NCBI GenBank assembly: GCA_018873245.2
Contig: JAEMBT020000005.1
Coordinates: 4,264,001-4,328,000, forward strand
Origin: Archegozetes longisetosus
Lineage: Eukaryota; Arthropoda; Arachnida; Sarcoptiformes; Trhypochthoniidae
Length of the DNA: 64,000 bases
Direction of reading: 5' to 3'
The notes beneath the pieces are model-generated. The model was given only the letters and a program-made list of their open reading frames with translations, did not search any database and had not been told where the DNA came from. The position numbers and the translations under genes were made by a program. This document shows, one piece after another, positions 49,900 through 61,667 of this stretch. Positions within the stretch are counted from its first letter, which is position 1, and each line of letters opens with the position of its first letter.

Positions 49900-51242
49900 T
49901 ATTTTTATTGTTATTTAAGTAAAACTTTTAGTAAATAAGAGAGCCTTTAAAATGAAAACATTTGCCAAACATGTGCCGAAAGTTAAGAATAGTTGTTATA
50001 AAGAGATGTCACCACTGTTTCAACCATCGATTTGACACAAACTTAAAACTGCAGTTAAAGTTTGTCAAGTTTTCAAACAATTTTGATTTCAACTAATTTG
50101 GACGAACTTTCATTTCATGGAAGTTTAAAGCTGTTTTTAGTGCAATTTAAGCCAGACGTTTTAAAATTAAGTCGAAATAATAAGAATGTCTGATATGGTC
50201 AATGTCTAACTCTATGGCGAATTATCGGTAGAGTCGCTCAAAAATGATTTTTCTCCAATATTGCCTAACTTAATCGTAACCGTAAAAGTTGAACACTTTT
50301 TATTGTTGGTTATTCTTCATCATTGCCCTTGTACCTTGTGTATTATTTTGGTTGAGCTACAAAGTCAACGAGATTGCTTTTGAGAAGTTGTAAAATTGGG
50401 TTCTAATATTGCAAGTCATAAGGCAGTAATCTGTTCTATACAGTGGTGTCATTCAACTAATTCGCACTGATTCGGTCGAACTAGTGTTAATGATGTAATG
50501 AACTGCAGAACCGGTCCATTTGGTTTGTTTCGTTTATATTTTATTGAAATATCATTAGACTTTGCAACGATAACATTTATTTAACTACTTGCTCGTAAGC
50601 AAATTAGGCATATCTTAAATATTACCAATTAAAATATCTAATTATAGTTTCATATATAAAATTGACGATTGAAGGAAACCGGTTGTTAATAAATTGGAAT
50701 GACACCACTGGTTACACATATATCGTAGAGTTTTATAACTATTTACTTATCAGAGTTCGAATGCATAATACAAATAGCTTCGTAATTCTATTACTATGAG
50801 TGATACGCAATGCACCCGGCAATGCCTGTTGTTCAATTATAAGTTCATAAACAATGTTACATATTTTGTCATTCATTTCATACGATCATCACTATAGCCT
50901 TGAATTAGATTGAAACTTTTTTAATGTTAATTATTCCCTTTCGCAAAGCATCAATTGTTAAATACTATTTGAGAATAAGTAGTAAATTAAATGGAAAAAG
51001 CTTTCAAAGTAATTGAAGGCTATTGTGGATTTTTGCGTAAAATTAATGATAGAATACGTGACATCGTTTATGTTATAAAAAAATGAAAAACATGCGCACT
51101 GATCGTACTTAGATTAAGAGTCTGATTAAACTAAATATCTTAATAGTAAACTAAAGCTTTGAATTCCGCCTATTCTCGCGCAATGGCGCAAATCTAGTCG
51201 TAATCTTTAATTGTGATATCTTAGTGCTAGACTAAAGAAAAA
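49900..51242. other. Promoter gap between MRPL39 and the sugar transporter
   Basis: The 1.3-kb divergent gap holds both promoters and the 270-bp inverted-repeat element at 50441-50710. No other gene is seen. Confidence 0.5.
50441..50710. mobile_element. Tc1/mariner-type MITE with 14-bp perfect inverted ends
   Basis: CAGTGGTGTCATTC begins the element, and its exact inverse GAATGACACCACTG ends it, 270 bp in all. CAGTGG-type ends directly after TA (50439-50440) are common in Tc1-like elements. On the right the TA lies two bases away (GTTA), so the target duplication is imperfect. The core is AT-rich, and no frame is open. Confidence 0.65.
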
Positions 51243-53075
51243 ATGAGTCAAACTAAAGATAATAGTTTGGCAAACTTGTTTCCGTCTCGATGGAGTGCTA
51301 TTATATTCGTATCATATATGGTTTTGTTTATAAACCAGGGTATTATTAATTATAACACACTAATTCACTTATTAACTTTATTATTATTCTTATATTTTAT
51401 AATATATTCTTATATGTCTTTGTATGCTTTTGTTATGAATTTCCTCTATTCTTTACTATTTTTGCACTTAATTACCATAAATGTTTAGTTCGTTTCATTA
51501 GTTCTGCAGAACTTACCAATAGTTTAAGTTTAATATAATTTTTTTCATGTTTGATCATTACAATTAAAGCGATTGTACTGATTGATTCAATATTAAGACT
51601 ATTGGTAATCAATGTGTTATTGTATCGGATCTTTTATTAAACTTGAGTACTAAGTAACTAACTAAATCTAGGACATTTATTTTCTATCCAACATAATGGG
51701 ATGCGCATGAGATGATCAAAATTTGTAACTTTTAGTAACTTTTCAGAGTATAAACTATTAATAGTTTAAATCGTCTTAACAAACATATGGGCATAACTAC
51801 GTTCAGTTAGAGTTGATTTTGTTATTTATTCTGACTTAAAGTATTTATCTTCTAATTGGTGCCCGATTACAAAAGACAATAAAACAATTTAATTTATTGC
51901 TTTTTCCAAACTATTTCAATAATCTATTTGTTTTGTCACATCCAAGGTTATTGCAGTTAACTCTAAGCCAACTTTTAGCTCACTTTTAGTCAACTTATCC
52001 CTTATATTTTAGCAGAAATCTTTAAAAACTAAAATGAAAAATAAGATTATTAGTCAGTAGAAAATAGTTTATGAATTAATGAATATTTATCTATTTGACA
52101 GGCATTCTGGTTACTGCTACAAAAACTAGTGACAATAAATATAACTACAGTACAATTGCTGTAGTTTTACTGACGGAATGTTTCAAACTACTCATGTCAA
52201 TAGCAATTTACATAAAAGACAAGCCGATCAAAAGTTTGATTCCGGACATAGTGCAAAATTGGAAAGTTTTGGTCTTGTATTTTGTGCCAGCCTTTTTGTA
52301 TTGTTTGTATAATAACTTAGCGTTTGTAAATCTTGCATCCTATGACCCGACAACATACTATTTATTGCTGCAATTACGTGTTGCAGTCACTGGAGTCATA
52401 TATCAATTATTATTCAAGCGAAAACTCAGTAAAATGCAATGGTTTTCATTAATCTTACTTACATTCGGGTGTATTATCAAACAGATGGGAGGCTTTACCA
52501 TCACATCATCTACAAAATCGTTAATTAGTTTTAATTTATTACTGATTCTACTGCAAGTATTTTGTTCATGTTTTGCCGGTGTGTACAACGAATACTTATT
52601 GAAAGACGTTGGCTCTAAAGTGCATATTATGGTTCAAAATGTATTTATGTACATCGACTCTATTGTCTGCAATTTATTATTGCTTTTAATAACTGGTGAA
52701 TTAAGTCGACTCTCTGAACTATCAGATAGTGTCACAATTTTTTCTGATCCCAAGATAATAGCTGTGATGGTCAACAATGCTTTGTGCGGTATTGTGACGA
52801 GTTTTTTCCTCAAGAGCCTTAACTCTATTCTAAAGACATTCGCGTCTGCTCTAGAACTGGTCTTTACAGCAATACTATGTTTCATTATATTCGGAATCCC
52901 AATTGATTCTTATACAATTATTGCCATTACCATTGTTTCCTATGCTACTTATATCTATTCACAAAATCCTATCTTAACTGCAACAAAGACTGACCCGGAA
53001 AATGTTGAAACTAATCCGAGCATCAAGTACTCACCAATCAAACAGGACTTAAAGAGTGAAATTGAAGAAGTCTAA
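51243..53075 (+). CDS. SLC35A-family nucleotide-sugar transporter
   Basis: Two exons (51243-51339 and 52102-53075) encode 356 residues, with about ten hydrophobic segments. SLC35A proteins exchange cytosolic nucleotide sugars for the nucleoside monophosphate across Golgi membranes. The N-terminus FPSRWSAIIFVSYMVLFINQ joins GILVTATKTS across the intron. The family core VVLLTECFKLLMSIAIYIKD and AFLYCLYNNLAFVNLAS is clear, and TYYLLLQLRVAVTGVIYQLL and LKDVGSKVHIMVQNVFMY also fit. The C-terminal region has LKTFASALELVFTAILCF. It most resembles, from memory, the Drosophila senju/UDP-galactose transporter group, not SLC35A1-A3. The substrate cannot be told from sequence. A short, polar, lysine-containing C-terminal tail faces the cytosol. 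Confidence 0.88.
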
Positions 53076-53575
53076 TATATTTATTTAGTTTTACGTTGAC
53101 ATTTTAGATATTTATTATTAAACTTAATAAAGTTATATCAATATTAATAATTCAATTCTATTATGATATTTCAAAACGTTATATCATTCATTAAACATCT
53201 CAATACATTATTTCATTCTTTAGTTATCGATAGATTAACAATGTTTTGAAAACTTTCGCTTCAACTTTAATTCAAAGCTTTCAGAAATTTTTCATTTTCT
53301 TTAATTGATTCGATTCATAGGTTCAAAGATTAATAAAGAATAAAATGAAAATGTATAATATTTTCAAAGTTTACAATTTGAAAAATTCAATAATTAAACG
53401 TTTTACGAATATGGAATAAGTTTATATGATATGATTTTATGAATATCTGGGATGAATCAGGTATTCATAGCAAGTATTGATTGAGTGCCATCTCATGAGT
53501 TAAACTATACTTAACACATGTGAATGTGTTTTGAATACAATCATAATAACAAACAATATCAACAAATACACAGAA
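53076..53575. other. Gap between the sugar transporter and MRPL37
   Basis: The 500-bp spacer joins two genes on the same strand. AATAAAG near 53126 is a possible polyadenylation signal for the upstream gene. Confidence 0.45.
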
Positions 53576-54952
53576 ATGCGTTTAACACAAGGTTTAAACC
53601 ACGCAAAATACTTCTATTGGGGCAAGTATTGGGGACCAAAACCACGAAGAGATACGACTCATTGGGATTTCAAAGTTCAATGGAATGCAAAGAGTAAAAG
53701 AAAAGTATTTCAATGCTATCAGACCTTACCTGAAGGTGCGATTGTAGAAGATCCTAACATTTACGTGAAAAAAGCTCTTCAGCAGGAGTTAGGTTCGAGT
53801 CACAAGGTAGAAGATATAGTCTTTCCTTGGCCTTACTCCCAGCGACCCATCAAAGGTAAAGTATATTTATTTTAGTCTCTCATCTATTCTTTCACCAATT
53901 TTTCATTAACTGTTTCAATATTTCTTTCGCTCAAAGGTTCCAAAGACGACCCCCTTTATCAGTCCACAGCTGGTCTTGTATTCCATCGACACAGACGTCT
54001 ATTGGATCCCATCAACCAATCGCTTTTCTTCACGAATACCATCTGCGAAAGTGATGAACGATTGCCGGAATCGGTCTCACATTTGACAAATGATTTGGAA
54101 ATCGACGAAGAATTTCTCGATTTAATTGATCGGCGAATCAAATGGTGCACGACTTCTGACGGAATGCTAAGAAAACTTCCAATCGATAGAGAATTTCCAT
54201 ATTTAGACCAAAGGCCTCCGCGTACTTACGGAATTCCTTTCATTAGAAAAGAAGCCAATTATTTGAGAACATTATACGACTTGAGCCAAATTTTGATTTC
54301 GAAACATTTTGGGTTTGTCGACACCTTCAAAATATCGTATCCTTATTGTGTCGTTCCCTTTGAGCGTAACGATAGATTAGTTGTTTTGGATTTGGAAACC
54401 GAATTCATAACAACAGCAAAATTGAGTAATTCTCTGCCACTGTTCAGCACAACACCATTGATAACAATTGATAAGCCGTTAACATCAATCGCTCCTCTTT
54501 CGTGGACAACAATTTTCGTTGAGAAGAATTTTTATCAGAGCGACTGGTCGTTCGAGATTCCGGCCAACAATAATATTCACACTATATTCTTGACTCATAA
54601 TAGTTTAAAAACTCTAGAAAATGATAATTTTGTTGGTCGTGCTATCATTTATTGTTATGGGTATGCAGTGGCACAGGCCAGACTTCTGTATGGGGATCAA
54701 ATCAAAGATAAAGAACTTCCTGATCCCATACCCATTCAATGTGTTTACATTAATCCTAAAGACTTTTCAGTTGGGTTCGTTTGCTTTCAACTCAACACAA
54801 CTTCATTTGAGTCGTCTCTCAAGAATCAAGTTTGGGTTAATAGTCCACTTCTAGATATTAAAGATATTATGAAAAATTTGGTAGCATTTCAAATTAATGG
54901 TTTTTTCGACAACGCTACTAAAAATCTAAAGACAATGAGAATCAATACTTAA
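53576..54952 (+). CDS. MRPL37: Mitochondrial large-subunit ribosomal protein mL37
   Basis: Two exons (53576-53855 and 53937-54952) encode 431 residues, against 423 in human MRPL37. The protein is a metazoan-specific part of the mitochondrial large ribosomal subunit. The start chosen is the ATG of MRLTQGLNHAKYFYW; the open frame extends upstream only without ATG. Family stretches are NQSLFFTNTICESDERLPES, then GYAVAQARLLYGDQ, GFVCFQLNTTSFES and LKNQVWVNSPLLD, matching AQARLLYG, FQLNTTDL and VKNLAWVDS of vertebrate L37. The intron (53856-53936, 81 bp) splits a Gly codon. The N-terminus looks unlike a strong import signal, so a longer start in an upstream exon is possible. Confidence 0.92.
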
Positions 54953-55627
54953 ATTATTTATTGTTAAACAAATTTAATATAAGTTTTAGGTACATCTAAA
55001 AACTTGAATAGAAGACTATAAATCATTTGGAAGTTGTCAAAGTGAAAAAATATTTTGATTAGGAAACCATCTGATTTAGTTTTCAATTCTGTAAATCTTT
55101 TTTCACTGATAACTAATAGCGTTATTAACTAAATGATCTAAAATGAATTAAATCAATTTAAAGTTTATACTGGTTTGTGATTTCTGCCATGTCTTTGAAT
55201 ATTCTTCCGTTTTCACTAGTATTTCTACTAATTTCGAATTTATAAAATGTGCTATAGATCTAACTCTTATCTTAAAATGATTGTCAAAACAAACTGAAGG
55301 AATTTATTTGAATAGAAATTAATTTAACTTAATTTTGGCTTGCAATTTAATTAATTTGCTCTGCTCCTCAAAATGCAAAACTGTGGCTGACTCTTCAAAG
55401 TTTCAATTGGATTTTTCATTTTACTGCTTAAGTAATTTGAAACTGCATATTAGCACAAAATAACTTTTAAATAATCGAAAATGGGATACTAACTACAGTC
55501 AACTATTATTTCATTAGTTCTATTGTTGATTTGTGTCTATGAAATGGAGAACATTAACGATATCTGCGTTGAAGGCATGATCGATGTGACCATAGTTTTA
55601 CCAACGGAAGTGTCAGAACTTTGGTTA
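54953..55627. other. Gap between MRPL37 and the mariner element
   Basis: It contains the MRPL37 3' untranslated region. Nothing else is recognised. Confidence 0.5.
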
Positions 55628-56945
55628 AGTATCGGAATTATCATGTCACAGAAATTACAAAAATAATAAACATGTTTATGAAATATTATTGCGTATTATA
55701 GTAAAGTATACTGAATGTGGTTGCTTACAATTAACACGCTTTTAATTATAAAATATGTGAGTAGGCTAAAAATTAACCCAATTCGGAAAAGTATTACCAA
55801 ACAAGAACAGTAAGCATGTATTAAATGCCATGTGCTATTGGGCACTACTACGACTGAAGTTTGTAACATGCTACAGGATATTGGACATAGTCAAGCGTTA
55901 AGTCGCACACAAGTGTTTCGACTTCGTAAAGTGTTTAACGATAGAAGCCGTTTATGCAGCGAATAGACACTTTGGGAAGATAGACTTCGCCCTTTAACTG
56001 ACGAATTTCATAAGTAGAAACTTAAAGAGCTTTTACTTGGGACTATAACTGGAATACTCTCAAATTCGCTGAAACATTAGGTACCAGGTATTGAGCCACA
56101 AGAAAGCTTCTGAAGGAAACAGGAGCCAGAAAATAGTCACCAGGTAGGTATCACATCAGCTGACTCCCGTTTAGAAGGTCACGGGTAGGTATTTGTACTG
56201 GACAGCTTGAAAGATACAACAATGACCATGTAATGCTAGATAAAATTATAGCCATTGACGAGACATGGCTCAAATACTACGATCCTAAGAATTATTGGGC
56301 ATCCCGCCAATATCGCCTTCATGAAGAACCACCGTAAGAATATTTATTTAAAAATCATAAGTTTGAAATAATGCTATAGCTCGTGATTTGCACCCCGGGC
56401 CTACAAAGTAAGATCAACAATAGAAAATTGGGAGCAGATGATAGTGGTCTTTCATAAAAGTCGGGTGTTGGGTTACACCATTTTAGCGAAAAATACAAAT
56501 ATTAATTCTGAAATTTATCTTGATTTTTTGAATCAAGTAATGCTCCCAGCGACAAAAGAATTGCGGATTCATAGGCCAACAATACTTGATGACAATGAGG
56601 CACCTCATAAACATTGGAAAGTCGAATATTTGTTTGTGAGATATCGATGCAAGAATTGAATAACCTCCTTATAGTTCTGATTTGAATCCATGTGATTACG
56701 ATGACATATATAGAATAAAAGAAGTCTAATAAAGATAAAAGATTTAATACTCCAGATGAACCTGAAACAGCTTTAAGGAAGTTATAGATGATATAAATTT
56801 AAAAAGTTTCGTCGCTGGCATTGGTCACCTCCCACTGAAATGGACGTTGGTCAACCAGACTGAAGGCGAATATATTCACTAATCCTTTGTTCAAATTTTA
56901 GTTTCATTATATGTCATTAAAGTGTTATATGATAGTCCTGATATT
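55628..56945 (+). mobile_element. Decayed mariner transposon, nearly full length
   Basis: Length 1318 bp, bounded by TA on both sides (55626-55627 and 56946-56947). The left end AGTATCGGAATTATCATG and the right end, reverse-complemented AATATCAGGACTATCATAT, form the inverted repeats. Transposase traces in the plus strand include a helix-turn-helix part (VCNMLQDIGHSQALSRTQVF), the first catalytic Asp in AIDETWLKYYDP (56254), a second in LDDNEAPHKH (56591) and a third in SDLNPCDYDD (56694). The 34-codon spacing of the second and third acids suits mariner (DD34D). Several stops and frame changes make it inactive. The longest open piece is 56438-56659. Confidence 0.85.
56438..56659 (+). pseudogene. 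Mariner transposase fragment
   Basis: This 73-codon open piece of the transposase catalytic domain holds FHKSRVLGYTILAKNTNINS, then EIYLDFLNQVMLPAT, as in mariner, and the second acidic motif LDDNEAPHKH in place of the usual HDNAP. It is flanked by frame breaks and is not a functional gene. Confidence 0.75.
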
Positions 56946-57026
56946 TAATGAAAGTCCTAACATAACCTTATAATCTACGAAAGTTGCAGGAAAATTGTAA
57001 GCGTACCCAGTCACCTGCTTGAGAAC

Positions 57027-57246
57027 TAGGCTGACCAGACGTCCAGTTTTGGACTGGATTGTCTGGTTTTCAAACTTTTAAAATCAGTCAGATCTAATCA
57101 AAAACATAATTAAAACATTCGTAAGTGCAAACAATGATTATTCTAAATAAAATAGTCGGAAAAATTAGTACCCAGTTTTTATCCATTTTTATCGGTATTG
57201 TTTCGATGAAATTCCAGTTTGGGTTGGAAAAAACCTAGTCAGTCTA
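57027..57246. mobile_element. Short hAT-type MITE with 8-bp target duplication
   Basis: Left flank TTGAGAAC (57019-57026) and right flank TTGAGAAA (57247-57254) match 7 of 8, as expected for a hAT target duplication. The ends TAGGCTGACCAGA and TAGACTGACTAGG (reverse complement) match at 10 of 13. At 220 bp there is no coding frame. The end consensus GACGTCCAGTTTTGGACTGG has the look of known hAT termini. Confidence 0.6.
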
Positions 57247-57254
57247 TTGAGAAA

Positions 57255-58216
57255 AATAAAACAACCGACTAATAACGTAAAACAGCAGTAACATATAGTT
57301 TACTGAACGCAGAATATAGACACTTCTGATGTATAAGTTTTTGAAAATTTATTACACGAAATGAAATGACATAAAATAAGGATCACAGCCAGAATTAAAT
57401 ACATATTTAATATATTGAATAATAAATTGATGACCAACAAATTACTTGCTCTCCATCATTAGCTAAGCACTCTTGAAGGCGATCAGCACTGCTTAACCAC
57501 ATAGGAGGCTGAGGGGGCTATAGCATCACCAGGGAAGTTGTGTGTAGATATGTTTGAGTAGTGAAGCAATCAATTAGTTGGCAATCTTTTAAAAGCATGA
57601 AAAACTGGATTACTTTTCAAACATCAAACTGTAGTATCGTATGGGAAGACGGCAACAATCGTAATGACCTGACAAATTGCAATTGTGGCAATTAGAGTAA
57701 CTAAAATAGTGTAGTTACTGTCTTTTTTGCGTTGAATTATCAATTTTTTTACATAGAAAGTGATACCATCTTTTCAAATTTATACAGAGATTGAAACAGA
57801 AAAAACTATCGAAAAGTGTCCGTCTTCCCTTACGGACAAATCTATTAATGAGATACATTCTGTTTATCACTTTTATTGAATATTTGAGGTCGTTGATCAA
57901 AAAATGATGAATAACTAGATAATACATTTAGATATTATATGATTTCGTGAATGAACTACGTCAAAATATCATTGACTTTTGGTTGTATAAGTTGTGAGAG
58001 AAGTTTCTCAACTTTAAAGCGAATCAAACTTATTTAGAAAATTCTATCAAATGAAAGGTTCTATGTCAATAGAAAGAGAAATAGTTGTAGCTTTCGGTTT
58101 AGATGATATTGTCAATACATTTACTGTAAACCATTGTAACAGAAAAATTTTAATTAAAATAAACCTTTTTCACTATGAGTAAACAATCTAGTCTTCGCCC
58201 CAAGAAAGTTCAAATC
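57255..58216. other. Gap in the transposon-rich part
   Basis: No gene or clear element ends are seen. A 70-codon minus frame (57715-57927) is Tyr/Leu/Lys rich and not recognised. Confidence 0.4.
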
Positions 58217-58500
58217 CTAGTTACGGTACTGGCCGCTAGGTAATGACTGACATACGCGTTCACATAATTCTGGCGTAATTTCACTAGAGACTTGTATAAT
58301 ATAGAACTTTAACTCTTCGATATTCTTTGGTTTTCTAGCACGATCTCTTTCTTTTATAACTCTCCGTAAAACACCTGGAAGAATCAAGTCACGACCTCGG
58401 CAGCCACTCAACAGCCAATCCAAGAGTTCAAAAGTCATTCTTTTAAGAATTCGCGAACTTTCCTATCAAAGTAAGAGGGCTCTGCCTTATTGGAACCAGA
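58217..58500 (-). pseudogene. C-terminal fragment of a Tc1/mariner-superfamily transposase
   Basis: The minus strand reads FELLDWLLSGCRGRDLILPG, then RKPKNIEELKFYIIQVSSEI and TPELCERVCQSLPS, the standard end of DDE transposases of the form KPKTIEELK, with a weak PDL-like stretch before it. The open part is 73 codons (58217-58438), and weaker similarity continues to about 58500. No inverted ends were found and the frame is broken upstream. It differs from the mariner at 55628, so it is a separate insertion. Confidence 0.65.
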
Positions 58501-59040
58501 TGTTATAGTTCTCACTAAATTTGTCTAAAAATTTAGGCTAAAGATCGCATTCAAGCATTCATTTAGCATTTTATTGTGAAAGAATGATTTAATTTTTGAT
58601 TTTTTAACTACAATGAAAAACTAATTTGAACAAGCATCAGGGCTCATCTTTATTAATTCTATTAAGTCTAGCTTCTAACCTCACTATATGCTTTATGAGT
58701 TTATTAGTTGTTAACTGAAGTTAGTGATTAAACAATTTAAGTACAAAACCGATCGATTCAATGAGAAAATTGTACTTTATTTTTAATCATTTTGAAAGGC
58801 TTATTTAGAAAGTTGTTGTTTTGATTACTTTGAATATTTGTAATATTGAATGGATCTAGAGTAGAATTAGATTCAGTCGAAATACTTTGAATATACTACC
58901 TTCTCGAATAATATAGTTTATATCAGTTATGATCAAGAAATCCATGTTTAATTAATATGGAAGTAATAGTTGATCAAGATATGAGTTCGGAGCGATATAT
59001 CAAACCTTAGTATCGAAATTTACGTGTCTAATGATGTATC

Positions 59041-59420
59041 TTGGCGTAGCACGAATAGTCCAACTTTTCAATCATTTATCCTCATACGTATTAACCCATT
59101 GCTGTTGTTCTTCCAAAGAAGAGGCTATATAGTAGTAATTGACTTTGGCAGTATTTGGATCGTAGTTGACTTTACAATGAGAAAATTGTATTTATTTTAA
59201 TCTTTGAATTGAAAGTTCTGTTTTGAACTGAATGAGAGTAGAAAACAGTAAATCGAATATATATTTAGATATAAGAATATAAACTAAAGTGGATATGATG
59301 GGCAATCTTTGTGTCATTTTCCTCAACGTATTAACCCATTGCTGTTGTTCTTCCAAAGAAGAGGCTAATAGTAGTAATTCTTTGGCTATGATCGTAGTTG
59401 ACTTTACAAGGAGCAAACTT
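59041..59420 (-). repeat. Duplicated last exon of the ROCK copy
   Basis: Two copies of about 100 bp share AACGTATTAACCCATTGCTG and TTCTTCCAAAGAAGAGGCTA; they start at about 59086 and 59324 and end at about 59176 and 59410. Each retains bases the other lost: the one at 59086 keeps CCAAATACTGCC, while the one at 59324 keeps the LLLLASSLEEQQQWVNTLRK frame. Confidence 0.8.
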
Positions 59421-60975
59421 TGTGTACCTTAACTCTACATTCTATGAATGATTCAGCAAACGTTGAAATAACAGAATTCAAAATGGATGAATGGAAACTT
59501 ACGTCTACACTCGAAAGCAGGCGGTGGTTTAAACATATGCCACATAGGCTTAGGACAAACTTCACAAGTGGTCGGCATATTATAACAAATTGGAACGAAA
59601 TCGTGACCTTTGTGTTTAACTGTTGATGGCTATGAGACATTTAAATTAAGAAACAAACATTAAGTAATCATTGCAACATTTAATCTCACGTAAGTAATTA
59701 CATCTTTAGTTGTTTCAGGAGAATGTGTGTTATCTTCAGGCTTTCTACTTTCTTCTTCGCCCGCGTATAACAACTGAAAGTTACAAAACATTCCAACAAA
59801 TTAATTATTTTTTAATTACTTAATTCAAGTCAAATATTTCATTGTTTAACCTGAAAAATTCTCGGAATTTCTTTAGCGTCAGCTCTGATAACATCACCTA
59901 AAGTGAAACAATATGATTTTGTTTCTACTGGAGAGTATAGAAGTAAGACTTACCCTGAGTAACTGAGCGCACATAAAACAGTTTACTGAAATTGCAAAAG
60001 ACTATTATAAAATGCATTAGATTCAACTGAAAGTTACTTAAAATCAAGAATAAGTGTGGGACCAGCTTTTGCTTTATCCGCTTCATCATTGTAAAATATA
60101 ATTTTTTTACTCGAGACAACGACATATTGCTTTCTCCAGCCATTTCTTCGAATGTTCTGCTTATTAGGTATTGATAACCATCCTTCCAGACGAATACTCT
60201 CGATATCATTTGTTTCGAACTCTTTAACTGAACCGTTAAGTATAGTCTCATCAGAAAGCCTTAATTTCAATTTATTTCTTAACTGCTCATTCTCAGCATC
60301 TTTTGAGTCTAATTCCATTTGTAACTGAACTTTAAGTTGAGTTTCATCATAAAGTAATGCTTGCATTTCCGATAACTCTTTTTGAAATCCTGCCACCATT
60401 TGATTATATTTCTTGCGTTCCTAATCAAAAGACCGAAAATTTGAAAATTAAATGAAAGTCAACTGAGGTCAAATCGAGGTATACACTTGTCAATTCTCGT
60501 TTCAATTTTCGACATTCCTTCTCTTTGCGACGCAAATCAGTAGAACTTCCTACACTTTTCTTTCCACTCAAGGTCGTGTCTTTTCTGTTCATAATTTCTG
60601 CTAGTTTATTATTCTGGTAGTGAATAAAAAGGTATCCTACATTTAGCCAAACAAATTTTCGATAATTAGGAATTACTACAATTACGTCTTGTTTGAGAAG
60701 TTTTTCTTGTTGTAATTGCTTAGTCAATTGTTCGACTTTGTTATGTACAGATTGGTTTATGTAGTTATTCATCTCTAAATAAGTAAATTTAATAAAAATA
60801 AATTCCTAATAAACGAAATACTGATTTCTCATCCAAACCTTGATTCATGAAATGGATTTTAGCACTTAATTCTTCTTTCTCTATAGTGAGCACTTCGATT
60901 GTTTAGCTGTATTCGTCCTCCTTTTTTCTTTAAAACTGTGATCTCTTCCTTATTAGAGGCAAAATCTGATCTTGA
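59041..60975 (-). pseudogene. ROCK-like: C-terminal part of a Rho-associated kinase gene (ROCK), damaged
   Basis: Rho-associated kinase controls actomyosin contraction; its C-terminal coiled-coil, PH and C1 domains bind RhoA and membranes and inhibit the kinase. Minus-strand exons in order: 60975-60839 (coiled coil; a 1-base shift in KKKEDEYS and a TAA right after), 60774-60686, 60613-60485 (NNKLAEIMNRKD, as in human), 60420-60038 (LEGWLSIPNKQNI, WRKQYVVVSSKKI: PH start), 59985-59954, 59897-59851 (DAKEIPRIFQ), 59773-59690, 59629-59503 (C1: HKGHDFVPIC, then TTCEVCPKPMWHMFKPPP). The end is damaged: after C1 about 11 codons are missing before PCKVNYD and the frame shifts, and the last exon exists twice (59326-59420 and 59041-59180). 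Introns are kept, so it is not a processed copy. The kinase part is absent. Assembly error remains possible. Confidence 0.65.
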
Positions 60976-61667
60976 TTGAATTATAAGGTGACAGCTCTTT
61001 GAAGTGAGATAAAAAATTGGTTTAATTAAAAGTAGTTCAGACTACACAAATATAAATTAACGATTTATTTATTTTTAATTAATTAGTAATAATATTTTAA
61101 TATCATTTAAAGTAATATGAATGAAATGCTAACGCAATTGGATCATTGATTGCACTAGAGGCATGTAACTTTAATCAGGTATTATGCATATATAGGGTTG
61201 GCAAAAATCGAAGATTTTTCAAAATGTTATAAAGCAATTTTATCACTACCGTAGCCAGCATTTTTGAGACGGCTAAAAGTTCTGAAATTTTTCTGTTTAG
61301 ATAAGGCTTTATTAGCTCGAAATTAAGCACAATATAATTTTTGTATTACAATGATTTTTAGTAAATTCAATAAGAAAATTGTCTAAATTTAAAAATGTAG
61401 CGATTTCTGTTTCAATTTATATGAGGACTATACCGTTTAATCTATTATTTGACATACAATTTCTTAAATAAGTTTTAGTTAATTAATTTTAATTAACGTG
61501 AAACATTGTGACTCATTGATTTCGGTAATTATCGTCTTTTGAATCATATGCTTGAATAAATCTAGTTTCATTTTGAATATGTGATGTATATTTGGCATTG
61601 ATAGGACCATATTCTAATCTACGTTAAAATAATAACATTATATTCTGCGATAGTTTTGAGCTATAAC
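60976..61667. other. AT-rich gap upstream of the ROCK fragment
   Basis: No kinase domain, coiled-coil exon or other gene is seen here. Confidence 0.5.

Noticed and set aside
57715-57927. 70-codon minus frame in the transposon-rich region
   Set aside because: Low-complexity Leu/Ile/Lys composition, no family similarity, and no continuity with the transposase fragment at 58217.
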